Assembly: GCA_030066475.1 (NCBI GenBank)
Contig: JASJBO010000104.1
Coordinates: 1-30,266 of the forward strand
DNA length: 30,266 bases
Direction of reading: 5' to 3'
Source of the DNA: Myxococcota bacterium
Lineage (GTDB): Bacteria; Myxococcota_A; UBA9160; PR03
Within the stretch, counting starts at the first letter, position 1. Each line of letters starts with the position of its first letter. This document shows, piece by piece, positions 14,010-24,949 of the stretch. Under the pieces are notes generated by a model. It searched no databases, had not been told where the DNA came from, and saw only the letters and a list, made by a program, of their open reading frames with translations. The position numbers and the translations under genes were made by a program.

Positions 14010-16583
14010 TCAGGTCCCGATGCGCCGCACGGCCACCAGCGGCCCTTCGGGCGCCGCGTCCGCGCCGAGGTCGATCTCTCCCTCGACGTTCCAGAGACCC
14101 TCCTCGCGTTCGTCGAGCAGCACCTGGTGCACGGCGAAGCGGCGGGGCCCGAGTGGCTTGATCAGGGTGTGCTCGTTGCGTCGCGCGCGCGCGTCGAAGA
14201 TCAGCCGCTCGGACTCGGCGAAGAACGGCGCCAGCGCGGCCTCGAAGCGCGCCGCGTCCCACGGGTCCTCGGGGTCGGGCCGCACGCACGCGGCCGCGTC
14301 CTCCCAGGCGCCGGTGGCGAGCGCGCGCACCAGCTGGTGCATCTCGGCGCGCACGCGCCCGGCGAGCGCCTTCGGGTGGCGCGCCAGGTCGAGCTTGCGC
14401 GGAGGCGGCGGCGGGCGGTCGGCCCGCGCCGGCGCGCCCGGCTGCATCCGGCTCTCCCACTCCTCGACCAGGCTCGAGTCGACGCGCCCCAGCATCGCGC
14501 GCAGGTAGCCGATCACGTCGAACAGCTCGGCGTCGCGACTCGCCTCGGGCACCGACTGCGCGAGCGTGTTGTGCACCTGCGAGAGGTAGCGGAGCAGCAG
14601 GCCCTCGCTGCGCTGGATGCCGTAGCGCTGCACGTAGTCGGGGAAGTCGTCGTAGGCCTCCCACATCTCGCGCGCGATCGACTTCGGGCGGATGTTCTGG
14701 TCTCCCACCCAGGGGTGCTTCTCGGAGAACTCGCGGAAGCTCGCGTAGATGAACTCCGCGTTGGGCTTGGGGTGGGTGACCTGCTCGAGCTTCTCCATGC
14801 GCTCCTCGTAGGGCACCCGCTCGGCCTTGAGCCGCGCGACCAGCTCGGCCTTGGCCTTGTTCACCTGCTGCTGCAGGATCGCGCGCGGGTCCTCGAGCAC
14901 GGCCTCGACCAGCGAGAGAACGTCGCGCGCGTAGTCGTCGCTCTCGGGGTCGAGCAGCGCGACCGCGTCGACCAGGTAGAGCGACAGCGACTGGTGCAGC
15001 GAGAAGTCGCGCTGCAGGTCGCGCGCCACACGCACCGTGGCGGCGCCGCGCTCGATGTCGAAGCGGCGCTCGACCACGCCGGCCCGCCGCAGCGAGCGGA
15101 AGATGCTCGCGGCCTCGCGCCGCAGCCGCGCGCGGCTGCGCGGGTCCTCGTGGCTGCGATTCACGAGGTCGATCACGAGCCGGTAGCCGGTCCCGGGCGT
15201 GCCTTCGTCCTCGCCGCGCTGGAGCAGATTGACCAGCATGCCGTGCGTCACGCGGAAGCGCGACTCGAGCAGCTCCGGCGGCCGCTCGATCAGCTTCTCG
15301 AAGCTCTCGCGGCCCCACGACACGAAGCCGGGCGGCGGCTTCTTCTTGGCTGCCTTCTTCTTCTTCGCCCCGGCGGCGGCGCGCTCGAGGCGCTTGTTCT
15401 CGACCACGTGCTCCGGCGCCTGGCACACCACGCTGCCCTGCTCGTCGAAGCCCTTGCGCCCGGCGCGGCCCGCGATCTGCTTGAAGTCGCGCACCTTGAG
15501 CAGGCCGACCTTCTGGCCGTCGTACTTCGCGAGGCCCGAGAACAGCACGCTGCGAATCGGGATGTTGACGCCGACCCCGAGCGTGTCGGTGCCACACACC
15601 ACGCGCAGCAGGCCGCGCTGGGCGAGCTGCTCCACCAGCAGCCGGTAGCGCGGCAGCAGGCCGGCGTGGTGCAGCCCGATGCCGTGGCGCAGGAAGCGCT
15701 GCACGTCCACGCCGTAGGGCGTGTCGAAGCGCGTGCCGGCGAGCGCGGCGGCGATCTCCTGGCGCTGCCCGCGGGTGCAGACCTTCGCGCTGGTGAGCGC
15801 CTGCGCGCGCTCGGCCGCCTCGCGCTGGGTGAAGTGGACGACGTAGACGGGCGCCCGCCCCTGCTCCAGCAGGCGCTCGACGGTCTCGTGGATCGGCGTC
15901 TCGCGGTACTCGAAGTCGAGCGGCACCGGGCGCTCGTCGCTGTGCACGTGCGCCACCTCGCGCCCGGTGGCGGCGCGCAGGTGGCCCTCGATCACCGCGG
16001 TGTTGCCGAGCGTGGCCGAGAGCAGCAGGAACGTCGTATCGGGCAGCGTCAGCAGCGGCACCTGCCAGGCCACGCCGCGCTCCGGGTCGGCGTAGTAGTG
16101 GAACTCGTCCATCGCCACGTAGGGCGCGTCGGCACCCGCGCCCTGGCGCAGCGCCATGTTCGAGAGCACCTCGGCCGTGCAGCAGATCACCGGCGCGGCC
16201 CAGTTGATGCTGGCGTCGCCGGTCAGCATCCCGACGTTCTCGGGCCCCAGCTCGTCGCACAGCGCGAAGAACTTCTCGGAGACCAGCGCCTTGATCGGCG
16301 CCGTGTAGAACGAGCGGCGCCCCTCGCACAGCGCCTTGAAGTGCAGCGCGAGCGCGACGAGCGACTTGCCCGAGCCGGTCGGCGTCGAGAGCACCACGTG
16401 GCGGCCCGCCATCAGCTCGAGCAGCGCCTCCTCCTGCGCGGCGTAGGGCTCGAGCCCGGTGTCGGCGACCCAGCCGAGGAAGCGGTCGAGGATGGCGTCG
16501 GCGTCGGCGAGCGGACGTTCGGGCAGCCGCGCGCCGAGCCGGGGCTTCGCGTCGGGAGCCGCTTCGGGCGCATCCGAAGTCAC
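14010..16583 (-). CDS. Ski2-like DEAD/DEAH-box helicase, DUF3516 type
   Basis: An 857-residue superfamily 2 helicase. Walker A is STPTGSGKSLVALAL (GKS at about 72-74), motif II is DEFH at 159-162 in place of DEAH or DEVH, motif III is LLSATLGNT, and helicase domain 2 has VCGTDTLGVGVNIPIRSVLF and QIAGRAGRKGFDEQGSVV (motif VI). A Lys-rich insert (KKKKAAKKKPPP) interrupts domain 2. The C-terminal 400 residues (about) match the DUF3516 layout, for example VNKAKAELVARLKAERVPYEER and LLLRYLSQVHNTLAQSVPE. The family is presumed to unwind RNA or DNA; its physiological role is not established. A GTG start at 16583 faces the SNF2 gene across a 43-bp gap. The -10-like GCTAGCTT lies 7 nt upstream. Confidence 0.9.
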   Translation of the reverse strand: MTSDAPEAAPDAKPRLGARLPERPLADADAILDRFLGWVADTGLEPYAAQEEALLELMAGRHVVLSTPTGSGKSLVALALHFKALCEGRRSFYTAPIKALVSEKFFALCDELGPENVGMLTGDASINWAAPVICCTAEVLSNMALRQGAGADAPYVAMDEFHYYADPERGVAWQVPLLTLPDTTFLLLSATLGNTAVIEGHLRAATGREVAHVHSDERPVPLDFEYRETPIHETVERLLEQGRAPVYVVHFTQREAAERAQALTSAKVCTRGQRQEIAAALAGTRFDTPYGVDVQRFLRHGIGLHHAGLLPRYRLLVEQLAQRGLLRVVCGTDTLGVGVNIPIRSVLFSGLAKYDGQKVGLLKVRDFKQIAGRAGRKGFDEQGSVVCQAPEHVVENKRLERAAAGAKKKKAAKKKPPPGFVSWGRESFEKLIERPPELLESRFRVTHGMLVNLLQRGEDEGTPGTGYRLVIDLVNRSHEDPRSRARLRREAASIFRSLRRAGVVERRFDIERGAATVRVARDLQRDFSLHQSLSLYLVDAVALLDPESDDYARDVLSLVEAVLEDPRAILQQQVNKAKAELVARLKAERVPYEERMEKLEQVTHPKPNAEFIYASFREFSEKHPWVGDQNIRPKSIAREMWEAYDDFPDYVQRYGIQRSEGLLLRYLSQVHNTLAQSVPEASRDAELFDVIGYLRAMLGRVDSSLVEEWESRMQPGAPARADRPPPPPRKLDLARHPKALAGRVRAEMHQLVRALATGAWEDAAACVRPDPEDPWDAARFEAALAPFFAESERLIFDARARRNEHTLIKPLGPRRFAVHQVLLDEREEGLWNVEGEIDLGADAAPEGPLVAVRRIGT

Positions 16584-16590
16584 CGGACGA

Positions 16591-16616
16591 AGCTAGCCGA
16601 TCTCAAGCGTTACACT
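16591..16616. promoter_or_regulatory. Divergent promoter region between two helicase genes
   Basis: The 43-bp gap holds two octamers of the G(C/T)TANNNT type in opposite orientation: GCTAGCTT on the minus strand (16598-16591), 7 nt before the DUF3516 helicase start, and GTTACACT on the plus strand (16609-16616), 10 nt before the SNF2 start. They are 10 bp apart, so the two promoters would overlap and may compete or be co-regulated. The predicted transcripts would have almost no leader. Confidence 0.45.
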
Positions 16617-16626
16617 CGCCGCCCCG

Positions 16627-19536
<2,910 letters not shown>

Positions 19537-20238
19537 ATGCAGGCCTGGACCACGCTCGACGCGGTCGAGACCGACCACGGGCGGCTCGAGCTGCGCCAGC
19601 GCGGCGAGCGCGACTTCCTGATCACGATCGCCGGGCGGGTGCTGATGACGAGCGCGGCCCGCGAGTCGGAGCTGGCGCTGGCGCGACTCACCTGCGAGCG
19701 CCTCGACCGGGTGCGCGCGCCGCGCGTGCTGATGGGTGGGCTCGGCATGGGCCTCACGCTGCGCGCCGCGCTCGACGCGCTGCCGCCCGACGCGCGCGTG
19801 CTGCTGGTGGAGCTCGAGCCGCGCGTCGTCGACTGGTGTCGCGGTCCGCTGGCGCCGGTCCACGGCGACGCGCTCGCCGACCCGCGCGTGGTGGTCGAGG
19901 TGGGCGACGTCGCGGCGGCGATCGCCCGGGCGGCCGGCGGCCGGGCCGCGGACCGCTTCGAGGCGATCCTGCTCGACCTGCACGAGGGCCCGCAGGCGGG
20001 AGCGCGACGGCGCGGCGAGCCCTTCTACGGTGACGGCGCGCTGGGCCGTGCCCGCGACGCCCTGGCGCCGCGCGGCGTGCTCGGCATCTGGTCGGAGTCC
20101 CCCGACGCGCCGTTCGAGAAGCGCCTGGGCCGCGCCGGCTTCGCCGTCACGCGCCAGCGGGCGGGCCGGGGCGGCCGCCGGCACGTGGTGTACGTTGCCA
20201 CCCGGGAGACCGCCCGGAAGCGAGGGAGGACACGATGA
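19537..20238 (+). CDS. Spermidine-synthase-like methyltransferase-fold protein
   Basis: A 233-residue protein whose ATG follows the SNF2 stop codon directly, with no gap. It has the Rossmann SAM-binding core of the spermidine synthase/PMT family: VLMGGLGMGLTLRAALD (glycine-rich loop), VLLVELEPRVVDWCRG (acidic ribose contact), a DVAAAI segment, and FEAILLDLHEGPQ at the place where SpeE-like enzymes carry DxDNGP-type catalytic residues. The catalytic region therefore differs from true polyamine synthases. Whether it makes spermidine, methylates something or has lost activity is open. The C-terminus is basic (TRETARKRGRTR). Its place between a Snf2 motor and a histone-fold protein invites a polyamine or methylation link to DNA packaging, but nothing in the sequence proves that. 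Confidence 0.8.
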   Translation: MQAWTTLDAVETDHGRLELRQRGERDFLITIAGRVLMTSAARESELALARLTCERLDRVRAPRVLMGGLGMGLTLRAALDALPPDARVLLVELEPRVVDWCRGPLAPVHGDALADPRVVVEVGDVAAAIARAAGGRAADRFEAILLDLHEGPQAGARRRGEPFYGDGALGRARDALAPRGVLGIWSESPDAPFEKRLGRAGFAVTRQRAGRGGRRHVVYVATRETARKRGRTR

Positions 20239-20756
20239 GCGCCGAGGGCGCCTGGCGACGCTGCAGCAGCTGCAAGAACCCGATCGGGTTTCGCGAGACC
20301 TACTGGGTGTGCAACGTCTCGACCTGCAACCGCAAGCGCACCGGGCTGATCTTCTGCACCGTCTCGTGCTGGGACGCGCACCTGTCGCTGGTGCGCCACC
20401 GCGAGAGCTGGGCGGTGGAGCGCACGGCGCCCAGCCAGGCCGAGTGGGAGCGCGAGCAGGCGGCGGAGAAGGCCGCGCCGGCGCCCAGCGCGGGCGCGCC
20501 GGCGTCCGACCGTGCGCCGCGACGCGTCGTCCCGAGCCAGCCGGCGCGCGCGACGAGCGGCGACGCCGAGCTGCCGCGCGACGTGCTGATCGTCGCCTCG
20601 AAGCTGAAGGCCTACGTCAAGGCGCGCTCGGGCATGAACACGTCCGACCGCGTGCTCGAGCCGCTCTCCGAGGCGGTGCGCCGGCTGGCCGACCGCGCCA
20701 TCGAGAAGGCGCGGCGCGACGAGCGCAAGACCGTGCTCGACCGCGACTTCGACTGA
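20235..20756 (+). CDS. Zinc-finger plus histone-fold protein (bacterial ZZ-histone-like)
   Basis: A 173-residue protein; the ATG overlaps the previous stop by 4 nt with GGAGG just upstream. Residues 10-55 hold six Cys and two His (Cys10, 13, 26, 31, 41, 45; His49, 55), fitting a two-zinc ZZ-like or similar treble-clef module. A Pro/Ala-rich linker (about 63-110) leads to residues 112-173, which read as a histone fold. Helix 1 is DVLIVASKLKAYVKARSG, then the loop MNTS, the long helix DRVLEPLSEAVRRLADRAIEKAR, then RKTV and a very short third helix, LDRDFD. The pair Arg164/Asp171 has the spacing of the conserved Arg-Asp pair of archaeal histones (RKT..ED), and the domain resembles the Bdellovibrio-type bacterial histone. 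DNA binding is predicted. I recall a class called ZZ histones with this architecture from computational surveys. Confidence 0.85.
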   Translation: MSAEGAWRRCSSCKNPIGFRETYWVCNVSTCNRKRTGLIFCTVSCWDAHLSLVRHRESWAVERTAPSQAEWEREQAAEKAAPAPSAGAPASDRAPRRVVPSQPARATSGDAELPRDVLIVASKLKAYVKARSGMNTSDRVLEPLSEAVRRLADRAIEKARRDERKTVLDRDFD

Positions 20757-20790
20757 TCCGGGGCTCCGGGTCCGGCCGCGCCGGCGCCGC

Positions 20791-21387
20791 TCACGACGTC
20801 GCATCCGCCCTCGCACGCAGCCGCGCGCCCGGCAGGCGCGCCGCGAGCAACAGCGCGAACAGGGCACCGTACACGAGCGGCTCGCGCAGGTCGGCCTTCA
20901 CCAGCCACAGGAAGTGCACCACGGCCAGCGCCGCCGCGGCGTAGACCAGCCGGTGCAGCGCGCGCCAGCGCCGGCCCAGTCGCCGGATCCAGCCGCGCGT
21001 CGACGTCACCGCCAGCGGCACCAGCAGCAGGAAGGCCGCGAAGCCGACCGTGACGTACGGGCGCTCGACGATGTCCTCGACGATCAGCGCCCAGTCGAAG
21101 AAGTGCTCCACGGCGAGCCAGACCGAGAAGTGGAGCGTGGCGTAGGCGAACGCAGCCAGGCCCAGCAGGCGCCGGTAGCGAGCCAGCTCGTGCCAGCCGG
21201 TCAGACGCCGCAGCGGCGAGATCGCCAGCGTCGCGAGCAGCAGGCGCAGGGCCCACTCGCCGGTCTCGTGGGTGAGCGTCTCGACGGGCTCGGCGCCGAG
21301 GCCGCCGCTGGCGGCGCGCCAGGCCAGCACGGCGGCGGGGACACCCGTCGCAGCCAGCAGCCCTGCCGTGACCCAGCCCCGGCGCAC
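20791..21387 (-). CDS. msrQ: MsrQ, heme-binding membrane subunit of the periplasmic methionine sulfoxide reductase
   Basis: A 198-residue integral membrane protein with about six hydrophobic helices. It carries the family sequence LRRLTGWHELARYRRLLGLAAF, with helix His residues in AYATLHFSVW, WRALHRLVYAAA and VVHFLW that would ligate heme b. MsrQ takes electrons from the quinone pool or a flavin reductase and passes them to MsrP in the periplasm. The GTG start is immediately after the TAG of msrP, with no gap, so the two form a coupled operon. It converges with the histone-fold gene, whose stop is 34 bp away. Confidence 0.9.
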   Translation of the reverse strand: MRRGWVTAGLLAATGVPAAVLAWRAASGGLGAEPVETLTHETGEWALRLLLATLAISPLRRLTGWHELARYRRLLGLAAFAYATLHFSVWLAVEHFFDWALIVEDIVERPYVTVGFAAFLLLVPLAVTSTRGWIRRLGRRWRALHRLVYAAAALAVVHFLWLVKADLREPLVYGALFALLLAARLPGARLRARADATS

Positions 21388-22317
<930 letters not shown>

Positions 22318-22524
22318 GGCTCCCCGGTTCGATGCCGCCCGCCGAGCGGGGTGGCGACCGGGAGGCCCCCGAGGGTAGCGGGGCCCTCCCGGTCTGATTT
22401 AATCGGCCCGACCCGCACCGGACTTGCGGGCCAGGAGTCTGCGCGGCAGAAGCCCCCCGCAAGCGCCTGGAGGGCGCGCGCAGTGAGGCGCAGCCGAACG
22501 AAGTCCATCAGCGAGGAGGCCACC
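22318..22524. promoter_or_regulatory. Divergent intergenic region, msrPQ and DUF4870 operon promoters
   Basis: The 207-bp gap contains, on the minus strand, GCTACCCT (22379-22372), a candidate -10 for msrPQ. On the plus strand an AT island GATTTAAT (22396-22403) is a candidate -10 for the DUF4870-mtnP operon, leaving a leader of about 115 nt. A strong GAGGAGG ribosome site lies 7 nt before the ATG at 22525. I see no riboswitch that I can name in the leader and no RNA gene. Confidence 0.4.
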
Positions 22525-22866
22525 ATGAGCGAGGGCGGCGCTGGCTCGTCCCTGGGGCTCGATTCCAACCTGGCGGGATTGCTCTGCTATCTCGTCGGCT
22601 TCATCTCGGGCGTGCTGTTCGTGCTGCTCGAGAAGCAGGACGGCTACGTCCGCTTCCACGCCTATCAGTCGCTGGCGGCCTTCGGCGCGCTGTTCGTGAT
22701 CAGCGTCGTCGCGGGGTTCGTGCCGGTGGTGGGCGGGCTGCTCGCGGTGCTGGTCTCGCCGGTCTCGCTGATCGTCTGGGTCCTGATGATGGTCAAGGCC
22801 TACCAGGGCGAGCGCTACAAGCTGCCCGTGGTCGGCGACTGGGCCGAGCAGCAGGCGGCGGCCTGA
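22525..22866 (+). CDS. DUF4870 family small membrane protein
   Basis: A 113-residue protein with three or four membrane segments (LAGLLCYLVGFISGVLFVLL, SLAAFGALFVISVVAGFVPV, LAVLVSPVSLIVWVLMMVKA). Between the first two is the family motif EKQDGYVRFHAYQSL, which identifies DUF4870 (Tic20-like) proteins. The biochemical role of the family is not known. The N-terminus is Ser/Gly-rich and cytoplasmic. Its TGA overlaps the ATG of the MTA phosphorylase gene (TGATG), so it heads a coupled series. Confidence 0.9.
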   Translation: MSEGGAGSSLGLDSNLAGLLCYLVGFISGVLFVLLEKQDGYVRFHAYQSLAAFGALFVISVVAGFVPVVGGLLAVLVSPVSLIVWVLMMVKAYQGERYKLPVVGDWAEQQAAA

Positions 22867-23615
22867 TGGCGCGCGTCGGCATCATCGGCGGCTCCGGCCT
22901 GGACGACCCGGAGATCCTGAAGGACGCATCCGAGTGGGAGACCGAGACGCCGTGGGGAGCGCCCAGCTCGCCGCTCAAGCGCGGGCGCATCGAGGGCGTC
23001 GAGGCGGTGCTGATCTCGCGCCACGGTCGCCAGCACACGATCCCGCCCACGCACGTGAACAACCGCGCCAACATCGCGGCACTGCGCGACGCCGGCTGCA
23101 CCCACCTGCTCTCGACCACCGCGGTGGGCAGCCTGCGCGAGGAGATCGACCGCGGCCACCTCGTGATCGTCGACCAGTTCATCGACTTCACCCGCCACCG
23201 CGGCATCACCTTTCACGACCACTTCGAGCCCGGCGAGGCGGTGCACACGCCGATGGCGGACCCCTTCGACCCGGAGCTGCGCCGGCTGCTGATCGAGTCG
23301 GCCGAGGCGCTCGGCCTCGCCCACCACCCGCGCGGCACCGTGGTCACGATCGAGGGCCCGCGCTTCTCGACCCGCGCCGAGTCGCACATGTTCCGCGCCT
23401 GGGGCGCGGACATCATCAACATGAGCATCGCCCCGGAAGCCAGCCTCGCCAACGAGGCCGGCCTGCCCTACGCCACCGTCGCCATGTCGACCGACTACGA
23501 CTGCTGGAAGGAAGACGAGGACCCCGTCACCTGGGACGCCATCGTCGAGATCTTCGAGCAGAACGTCGAGAAGGTCATCCGCCTCCTCGTCCACACCATC
23601 ACCAAGCTGGCATGA
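22866..23615 (+). CDS. mtnP: S-methyl-5'-thioadenosine phosphorylase
   Basis: A 249-residue enzyme of the PNP/MTAP family 2. VGIIGGSGLDDPEIL forms the N-terminal phosphate loop, ISRHGRQHTIPPTHVNNRAN holds the signature HG..H..PP.HVNYRAN, and GPRFSTRAESHMFRAWGAD is followed by DIINMSIAPEASLANEAG. STDYDCWKED contains the two Asp residues that select 6-amino purines, so MTA is favoured over guanosine/inosine. It splits methylthioadenosine with phosphate into adenine and methylthioribose-1-phosphate in methionine salvage. MTA is also the by-product of spermidine synthesis, which is notable because a spermidine-synthase-like gene lies 2.6 kb upstream. The 3' end overlaps arfB by 4 nt. Confidence 0.93.
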   Translation: MARVGIIGGSGLDDPEILKDASEWETETPWGAPSSPLKRGRIEGVEAVLISRHGRQHTIPPTHVNNRANIAALRDAGCTHLLSTTAVGSLREEIDRGHLVIVDQFIDFTRHRGITFHDHFEPGEAVHTPMADPFDPELRRLLIESAEALGLAHHPRGTVVTIEGPRFSTRAESHMFRAWGADIINMSIAPEASLANEAGLPYATVAMSTDYDCWKEDEDPVTWDAIVEIFEQNVEKVIRLLVHTITKLA

Positions 23616-24052
23616 CCGCGCTCCGCGACCTCCGCGTCGGCGGGCGTCTGGTGCTGCCGAAGCGGCTGCTGTCGCAGCGCTTCGCACGCTCGGGCGGCGC
23701 CGGCGGCCAGAACGTCAACAAGGTCGAGACCAAGGTCGACCTGCGGCTCGACCTGGCCGGCGCCGAGCCGCTCCTGGGGCCGGCGCGAGCCGCCCGCGTG
23801 CGCGAGCGGCTGGCCGGCCGCCTCGACGCCGACGGCCGGCTCCAGGTCGTGTGCGACGAGCACCGCATCCGCGGCCGCAACCTCGAGACCGCCCTGACGC
23901 GCATGGAGGCCCTGCTGGCCGCCGCCCTGGCGGAGCGACGCGCCCGGCGCCCCACCCGCCCCACCCGCGGCAGCCAGCAACGCCGCCTCGACACCAAGCG
24001 CCAGCGCAGCCACGTCAAGCGCCTCCGCAAACGCGACCCCCGTGACGACTGA
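23612..24052 (+). CDS. arfB: ArfB-type peptidyl-tRNA hydrolase (ribosome rescue)
   Basis: A 146-residue release-factor-like protein. The catalytic GGQ is at residues 31-33 within FARSGGAGGQNVNKVETKVDLR. A highly basic C-terminal tail (SQQRRLDTKRQRSHVKRLRKRD) is the part that enters the empty mRNA channel of a stalled ribosome. ArfB (YaeJ) hydrolyses peptidyl-tRNA on ribosomes stuck without a stop codon. The length and architecture are complete. ATGA overlap with mtnP indicates coupled translation. No tRNA-recognition domain of the kind found in RF1/RF2 is present, which separates it from those factors. Confidence 0.93.
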   Translation: MTALRDLRVGGRLVLPKRLLSQRFARSGGAGGQNVNKVETKVDLRLDLAGAEPLLGPARAARVRERLAGRLDADGRLQVVCDEHRIRGRNLETALTRMEALLAAALAERRARRPTRPTRGSQQRRLDTKRQRSHVKRLRKRDPRDD

Positions 24053-24058
24053 CCCACT

Positions 24059-24066
24059 GCTAAATT
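24059..24066 (+). promoter_or_regulatory. Candidate -10 element for nudC
   Basis: GCTAAATT, preceded by a T-free GC-rich stretch, lies 8 nt upstream of the ATG at 24075 and matches the recurring octamer. If used, the nudC transcript would be nearly leaderless. This supports the ATG at 24075 over the GTG at 24042. Confidence 0.4.
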
Positions 24067-24074
24067 CCCGCGCC

Positions 24075-24914
24075 ATGCCGCCCGCCCGACCCCGATTCGA
24101 GCCGGGTCACGAGCCGCCGGAGAGCCCGTCGCCGAGCGCCTGGTGGTTCGCCTTCCGGGCCCGCGAGCTCCTCGTGACGCAGACGGGCGAGCTGCACCCG
24201 ATCGCCGCGCTCCAGGAGCTGGGGCTCGAGGCGGTCCGCACCCAGTACCTGGGCCGGCTCGACGGCGTCGACTGCTACGCCGCCGAGCTGGCGCCCGCCG
24301 CGCGGCCGCCGGCCGGCATGACCTTCCGCGACCTGCGCCGGCTCTACGGTCCGCTCGAGGAGACCCTCCACGCCGTCGCCGGTCGCGCCGTCCAGATCGT
24401 CGAGTGGGACCGGACGCACCAGTTCTGCGGCGCCTGCGGCGAGCCCACGCAGGCCTCGCCCGCCGACCGCTCGCGCCGCTGCACCCGCTGCGGCCTGGCC
24501 CAGTTCCCGCGCCTGGCCCCGTCGATGATCGTGGCGGTCGAGCGCGAGGACGAGCTGCTGCTGGCCCGCTCGCCGCACTTCCCGCCCGGCATCTTCAGCG
24601 TCCTCGCCGGCTTCGTCGAGCCGGGCGAGAGCGTGGAGGAGGCCGTGGTCCGGGAGGTCTGGGAGGAGACCGGCATCGAGGTGGACGAGCTGTGCTATTT
24701 CGGGAGCCAGCCGTGGCCCTTCCCCCACTCCTTGATGCTCGGCTTCCAGGCGCGCTACCGGGCGGGCGAGATCCGGGTCGACGGGGTCGAGATCGAGCAG
24801 GCGGGCTGGTTTCCGGCGGACGACATGCCCCGCATCTTCCCCGGCAACGTGAGCATCGCCCAGTGGCTGATCCACGATTTTCTCGAGCGCATGCGCGGGT
24901 CTGCCGATCGATGA
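24075..24914 (+). CDS. nudC: NudC-type NADH/NAD-capped-RNA pyrophosphatase
   Basis: A 279-residue Nudix hydrolase. The N-terminal domain (WWFAFRARELLVTQTGELHP) is followed by a zinc ribbon (FCGACGEPTQ and RCTRCGLAQFPRLAPSMIV). The Nudix box GFVEPGESVEEAVVREVWEE continues into TGI. The NudC signature SQPWPFPHSLMLGF separates it from other Nudix enzymes. It hydrolyses NAD(H) to NMN(H) and AMP and removes NAD caps from RNA 5' ends. No ribosome site precedes either start candidate. The GTG at 24042 would add 11 residues and overlap arfB. The ATG at 24075 follows a -10-like element and is preferred with moderate certainty. Its TGA overlaps an ATG at 24911 in the TPR gene frame. Confidence 0.92.
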   Translation: MPPARPRFEPGHEPPESPSPSAWWFAFRARELLVTQTGELHPIAALQELGLEAVRTQYLGRLDGVDCYAAELAPAARPPAGMTFRDLRRLYGPLEETLHAVAGRAVQIVEWDRTHQFCGACGEPTQASPADRSRRCTRCGLAQFPRLAPSMIVAVEREDELLLARSPHFPPGIFSVLAGFVEPGESVEEAVVREVWEETGIEVDELCYFGSQPWPFPHSLMLGFQARYRAGEIRVDGVEIEQAGWFPADDMPRIFPGNVSIAQWLIHDFLERMRGSADR

Positions 24915-24949
24915 ACGCGGGATCGTCCGGCCAGGGGAGAGCGAATCGG

